64,000 nt of DNA from Aerophototrophica crusticola (GTDB lineage: Bacteria; Pseudomonadota; Alphaproteobacteria; Azospirillales; Azospirillaceae), in contig MOEB01000016.1 in assembly GCA_001939945.1 (NCBI GenBank), positions 1 through 64,000 of the forward strand, in the 5' to 3' direction. Below the pieces are notes generated by a model. It worked only from the letters and a program-made list of their open reading frames with translations, was not told where the DNA came from and made no database searches. A program made the position numbers and the translations under genes. Positions 61,910 to 64,000 of this stretch are shown here, one piece after another. Numbering within the stretch: the stretch's first letter is position 1; every line of letters begins with the position of its first letter.

Positions 61910-62766
61910 GGCACTTCAGAACCCGTCGCCGCCGCCAGCAGCTTGTACCAGTCCTGGCGGCTGAGCTTGAGGCTCGCCGCCCCCGCCGCCCCGGCCAGCC
62001 GGTCCAGCCGCCCCGTGCCCACGATGGGGCGGATGCCGGCGGGGTGGCGCAGCAGCCAGGCCAGCGCCACCTGGTCCGCCGCCCCGCCATGGGCCTGCCC
62101 TACCTCCCACAGCGCGGTGCGCAGCCGGTCCAGCCCCGCATCGCCCCGGAACAGCCCGCCGCCGCCCAGGGGCGACCAGGCCATGGGATGCATCCCCAAC
62201 TCCTGGCAGGTGTCCAGGGTGCCGTCCGCCAGGGCGTCCGTGTGCTCCAGGCTGATTTGCACCTGGTTGGCCTCCAGCTTGACCGGCACCTGGGCGGCCA
62301 GCAGCCGCATCTGGCTGGGGCTGAAGTTGGACATGCCGAAGCGCAGCACCTTGCCGCTGTCCCGCAGGTGCCCCAGCGCTTCCGCCACCTCATCCATGTC
62401 CATCAGGAAGTCCGGCCGGTGCAGCAACAGCCAGTCCAGCCGGTCGGTACGCAGGTCCCGCAATGTCCGCTCCACCCCGCCGACGATGTGGTCCCAGGAC
62501 AGGTCGTAATGCTTCACCGACGTGCCCGGGTTGCCCGGCGTCGCCAGCATCACCCCCACCTTGCCGATGATCTCCACCCGCTCCCGCTGCGCCGGCGTCA
62601 TGGCCGCCCCGAAGGCCGCCTGCACGCCATAGTCGCCATAGCAGTCCGCATGGTCGAAGCTGGTGATGCCCAGGTCCAGCACCCGGTCGATCCAGTCCCG
62701 CAGGCCCTGCTCGTCCAGCCCCCAGGAGAACAGGCGCATGCAGCCGACGATGATGGGGGAGGGCAT
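61906..62766 (-). CDS. Aldo/keto reductase
   Basis: NADPH-dependent oxidoreductase of the YdhF-like group, 286 residues, TIM barrel. Motifs: PIIVGCMRLFSWGLDEQGLRDWIDRVLDLGITSFDHADCYGDYG (catalytic Asp and Tyr), IIGKVGVML with catalytic Lys, DWLLLHRPD (His) and KVLRFGMSNFSPSQM; cofactor region VALAWLLRHPAGIRPIVGTGRLDRL. ATG 62766 follows CAGGAGCATTCCCC. Substrate unknown; carbonyl detoxification is typical. Confidence 0.92.
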   Translation of the reverse strand: MPSPIIVGCMRLFSWGLDEQGLRDWIDRVLDLGITSFDHADCYGDYGVQAAFGAAMTPAQRERVEIIGKVGVMLATPGNPGTSVKHYDLSWDHIVGGVERTLRDLRTDRLDWLLLHRPDFLMDMDEVAEALGHLRDSGKVLRFGMSNFSPSQMRLLAAQVPVKLEANQVQISLEHTDALADGTLDTCQELGMHPMAWSPLGGGGLFRGDAGLDRLRTALWEVGQAHGGAADQVALAWLLRHPAGIRPIVGTGRLDRLAGAAGAASLKLSRQDWYKLLAAATGSEVP

Positions 62767-62847
62767 GGGGAATGCTCCTGTTGTGCGGGATGAGGCGGTT
62801 GGGTTTGGACAACGGGTCGGTCGGGCATGTGGCAGGTGTTGCCAGGG

Positions 62848-63140
62848 AACACGGACGACACGGACGCCGCTGCGCGGCAACACGGACAGGCACTGACGGG
62901 CTGTTTGCGCACTGCCTACGGCGTGCACGAATGAAAAGGATGGACACGAATGAACACGAATAAAGCGAAAGCTGCAACTCAGCAGCAACAGGCGCCGCAG
63001 GCAATCTTTACTATTTGCATTTTCTATTCGTGTTCATTCGTGTCTATTTGTGTCCATCCGTGTACGCCGTAGGCCTTCAACGGTCCGGAACAATCAGGAC
63101 TATTGCGGCTCCGCCGCCCTGTCCGTGTCATCCGTGTTGC
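62848..63140. repeat. Long AT-rich palindromic element in a 411-base gap
   Basis: The gap 62767-63177 holds no gene. Left arm: AACACGGACGACACGGAC (62848-62865) through GCCTACGGCG-TGCACG (about 62914-62929) to GACACGAATGAACACGAATA (62943-62962). Right arm runs back inverted: TATTCGTGTTCATTCGTGTC (63025-63044), ACGCCGTAGGC (63064-63074), GTCCGTGTCATCCGTGTTGC (63121-63140). The centre, about 62963-63024, is unpaired. The ACACGAATG-type wording and low GC are unlike the neighbourhood, suggesting a transferred non-coding element. Confidence 0.8.
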
Positions 63141-63177
63141 ATGCACCAACGCCACCCCAAGCCCGACCGTCTCGTCC

Positions 63178-64000
63178 TTACCCCCCAGCAGGACCCCGCA
63201 CGAACACCACCGTCGCCAGCGGCGGCACGGTGATCGCGGCGCTGAAGGGGCAGCCGTCCCAGGGCAGGTCCTCGGCGGTGATCCCCCCGCCGTTGCCCAC
63301 GTTGCTGCCGCCATACACGGCACCGTCGGTGTTGATTGCCTCCCGCCAAGCCCCACCCTCCGGCAGACCGATGCGGTAGCCCTCGCGCACCACGGGGGTG
63401 AAGTTGCACACGGCCACGGCGACGCTGCCGGGCGTGGTGCCGTGGCGGCTGAAGACGAAGACGCTTTCTTCCGACGCGTTGCCCTTGATCCAGCGGAAGC
63501 CCTCCGCCTCGCAGTCCAGCTCATGCAGGGCGGGGGTGGCCTTGTACAGGGCGTTCAGGTCGCGCACCGCCGCCTGCACGCCCCGGTGCCAGGGGCCGCC
63601 CTGGGCCTCGTCCAGCAGGTGCCAGTCCAGGCTGGCGTCGAAGTTCCACTCCCGCCCCTGGGCGAACTCCCCGCCCATAAACAGCAGCTTCTTGCCGGGG
63701 TGGGCCCACATGAAGCCGAAATAGGCGCGCAGGTTCGCGAACTTCTGCCAGGTGTCGCCGGGCATGCGGGCCAGCAGGCTGCCCTTGCCATGCACCACCT
63801 CGTCATGGCTCAGCGGCAGGATGAAGTTCTCGCTGAAGGCATAGAGCAGCCCGAACGTCATCTCATGATGGTGCCAGCGGCGGTGGATGGGGTCCTGGCC
63901 CATGTACTTCAAGGTGTCGTGCATCCACCCCATGTTCCACTTGTAGCCGAACCCCAGGCCGCCGACATAGGCGGGGCGGGAGACGCCGGGCCAGGCCGTG
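63178..64000 (-). CDS. glgB: 1,4-alpha-glucan branching enzyme, 5' part outside window
   Basis: C-terminal part of glycogen branching enzyme (GH13). The frame stays open to base 64000, reading ...[23 protein letters not shown] at the window edge. Visible: the MHDTL region, [34 protein letters not shown] with the conserved His-Asp of GH13 region [13 protein letters not shown], and the beta-sandwich tail [12 protein letters not shown]...[24 protein letters not shown]. It makes alpha-1,6 branches in glycogen. About 270 residues are visible of about 730 expected. Confidence 0.95.
   Translation of the reverse strand, partial: TAWPGVSRPAYVGGLGFGYKWNMGWMHDTLKYMGQDPIHRRWHHHEMTFGLLYAFSENFILPLSHDEVVHGKGSLLARMPGDTWQKFANLRAYFGFMWAHPGKKLLFMGGEFAQGREWNFDASLDWHLLDEAQGGPWHRGVQAAVRDLNALYKATPALHELDCEAEGFRWIKGNASEESVFVFSRHGTTPGSVAVAVCNFTPVVREGYRIGLPEGGAWREAINTDGAVYGGSNVGNGGGITAEDLPWDGCPFSAAITVPPLATVVFVRGPAGG

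Noticed and set aside
62848-63140. CRISPR array from repeated ACACGAATGA-type words
   Set aside because: Spacing is irregular, the words form inverted arms rather than regular direct repeats with spacers, and no cas genes exist.

Overview
The window looks like chromosome of a GC-rich alphaproteobacterium, most likely an Azospirillaceae/Rhodospirillales-type organism. Supporting signs are a red-type (form IC) RuBisCO operon with CbbX, glutamate synthase subunits with the lengths and 36-residue GltB propeptide known from Azospirillum, a short RNase D, an NDUFA9-type protein, a MetH split into two genes, and an lptC-lptA-lptB-rpoN-hpf-ptsN block. Nothing in it marks a prophage, integron, CRISPR array, plasmid origin or transposase; mobility signals are limited to small non-coding inverted-repeat elements.

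Region 1 (1-7.5 kb) is a Calvin-cycle operon: cbbT (cut by the window edge), cbbA, cbbL, cbbS, cbbX, cbbE and cbbY, all on the plus strand. Region 2 (7.5-18.1 kb) is a periplasmic quinoprotein island: the lanthanide-type methanol dehydrogenase xoxF, its cytochrome xoxG, a xoxJ fused to a rhodanese-like CXXCW domain, a DUF2380-like protein, a beta-propeller and an ABC substrate-binding protein resembling LutB/LutA, a zinc metallohydrolase, a SoxYZ-like carrier and two uncharacterised secreted proteins. Together regions 1 and 2 suggest methanol oxidation in the periplasm, with carbon assimilated as CO2 through the Calvin cycle. The C1 steps between formaldehyde and CO2 are not in this window.

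Region 3 (18.1-29 kb) is accessory: a YqcI/GntA-like plus DUF1989 pair behind a TetR-type operator, a Tat-exported thioredoxin-fold protein, a VOC protein, a minus-strand set of an ELM1-like protein, a 2OG-Fe(II) oxygenase and a 642-residue unknown, an Lrp regulator, chrA, a thioesterase-TetR pair with a palindromic operator, and a PaiB-like protein. Region 4 (29-43.7 kb) holds carB-greA, a DUF2382 stress-protein pair, a small secreted protein and gltD-gst-gltB, then two DUF2059-like secreted paralogues. Region 5 (43.9-52.8 kb) holds uppP, the NDUFA9-like gene, two identical tRNA-Leu(CAG) genes, rnd, the lipopolysaccharide export genes lptC/A/B, rpoN, hpf and ptsN. Region 6 (53-64 kb) holds the split metH with a SahR-type operator, a 7TM sensor kinase, a pentapeptide-repeat protein, a diguanylate cyclase, a CDF-like transporter, an aldo/keto reductase, a long palindromic non-coding element and the 3' part of glgB.

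Three families of non-coding inverted repeats are scattered between genes: a GTCACCCCGG...CCGGGGTGAC element (4 copies), a CCCCCGCG...CGCGGGGG element (3 copies), and a CTCTCCC/GGGAGAG element arranged as inverted doublets (2 loci around gltB-gst). The most novel-looking points are the XoxJ-CXXCW fusion, the lutAB-like pair without its ATPase and permease, the repeated GGTACYCCGATAG motif upstream of xoxF, and the ELM1/2OG/642-residue gene set.
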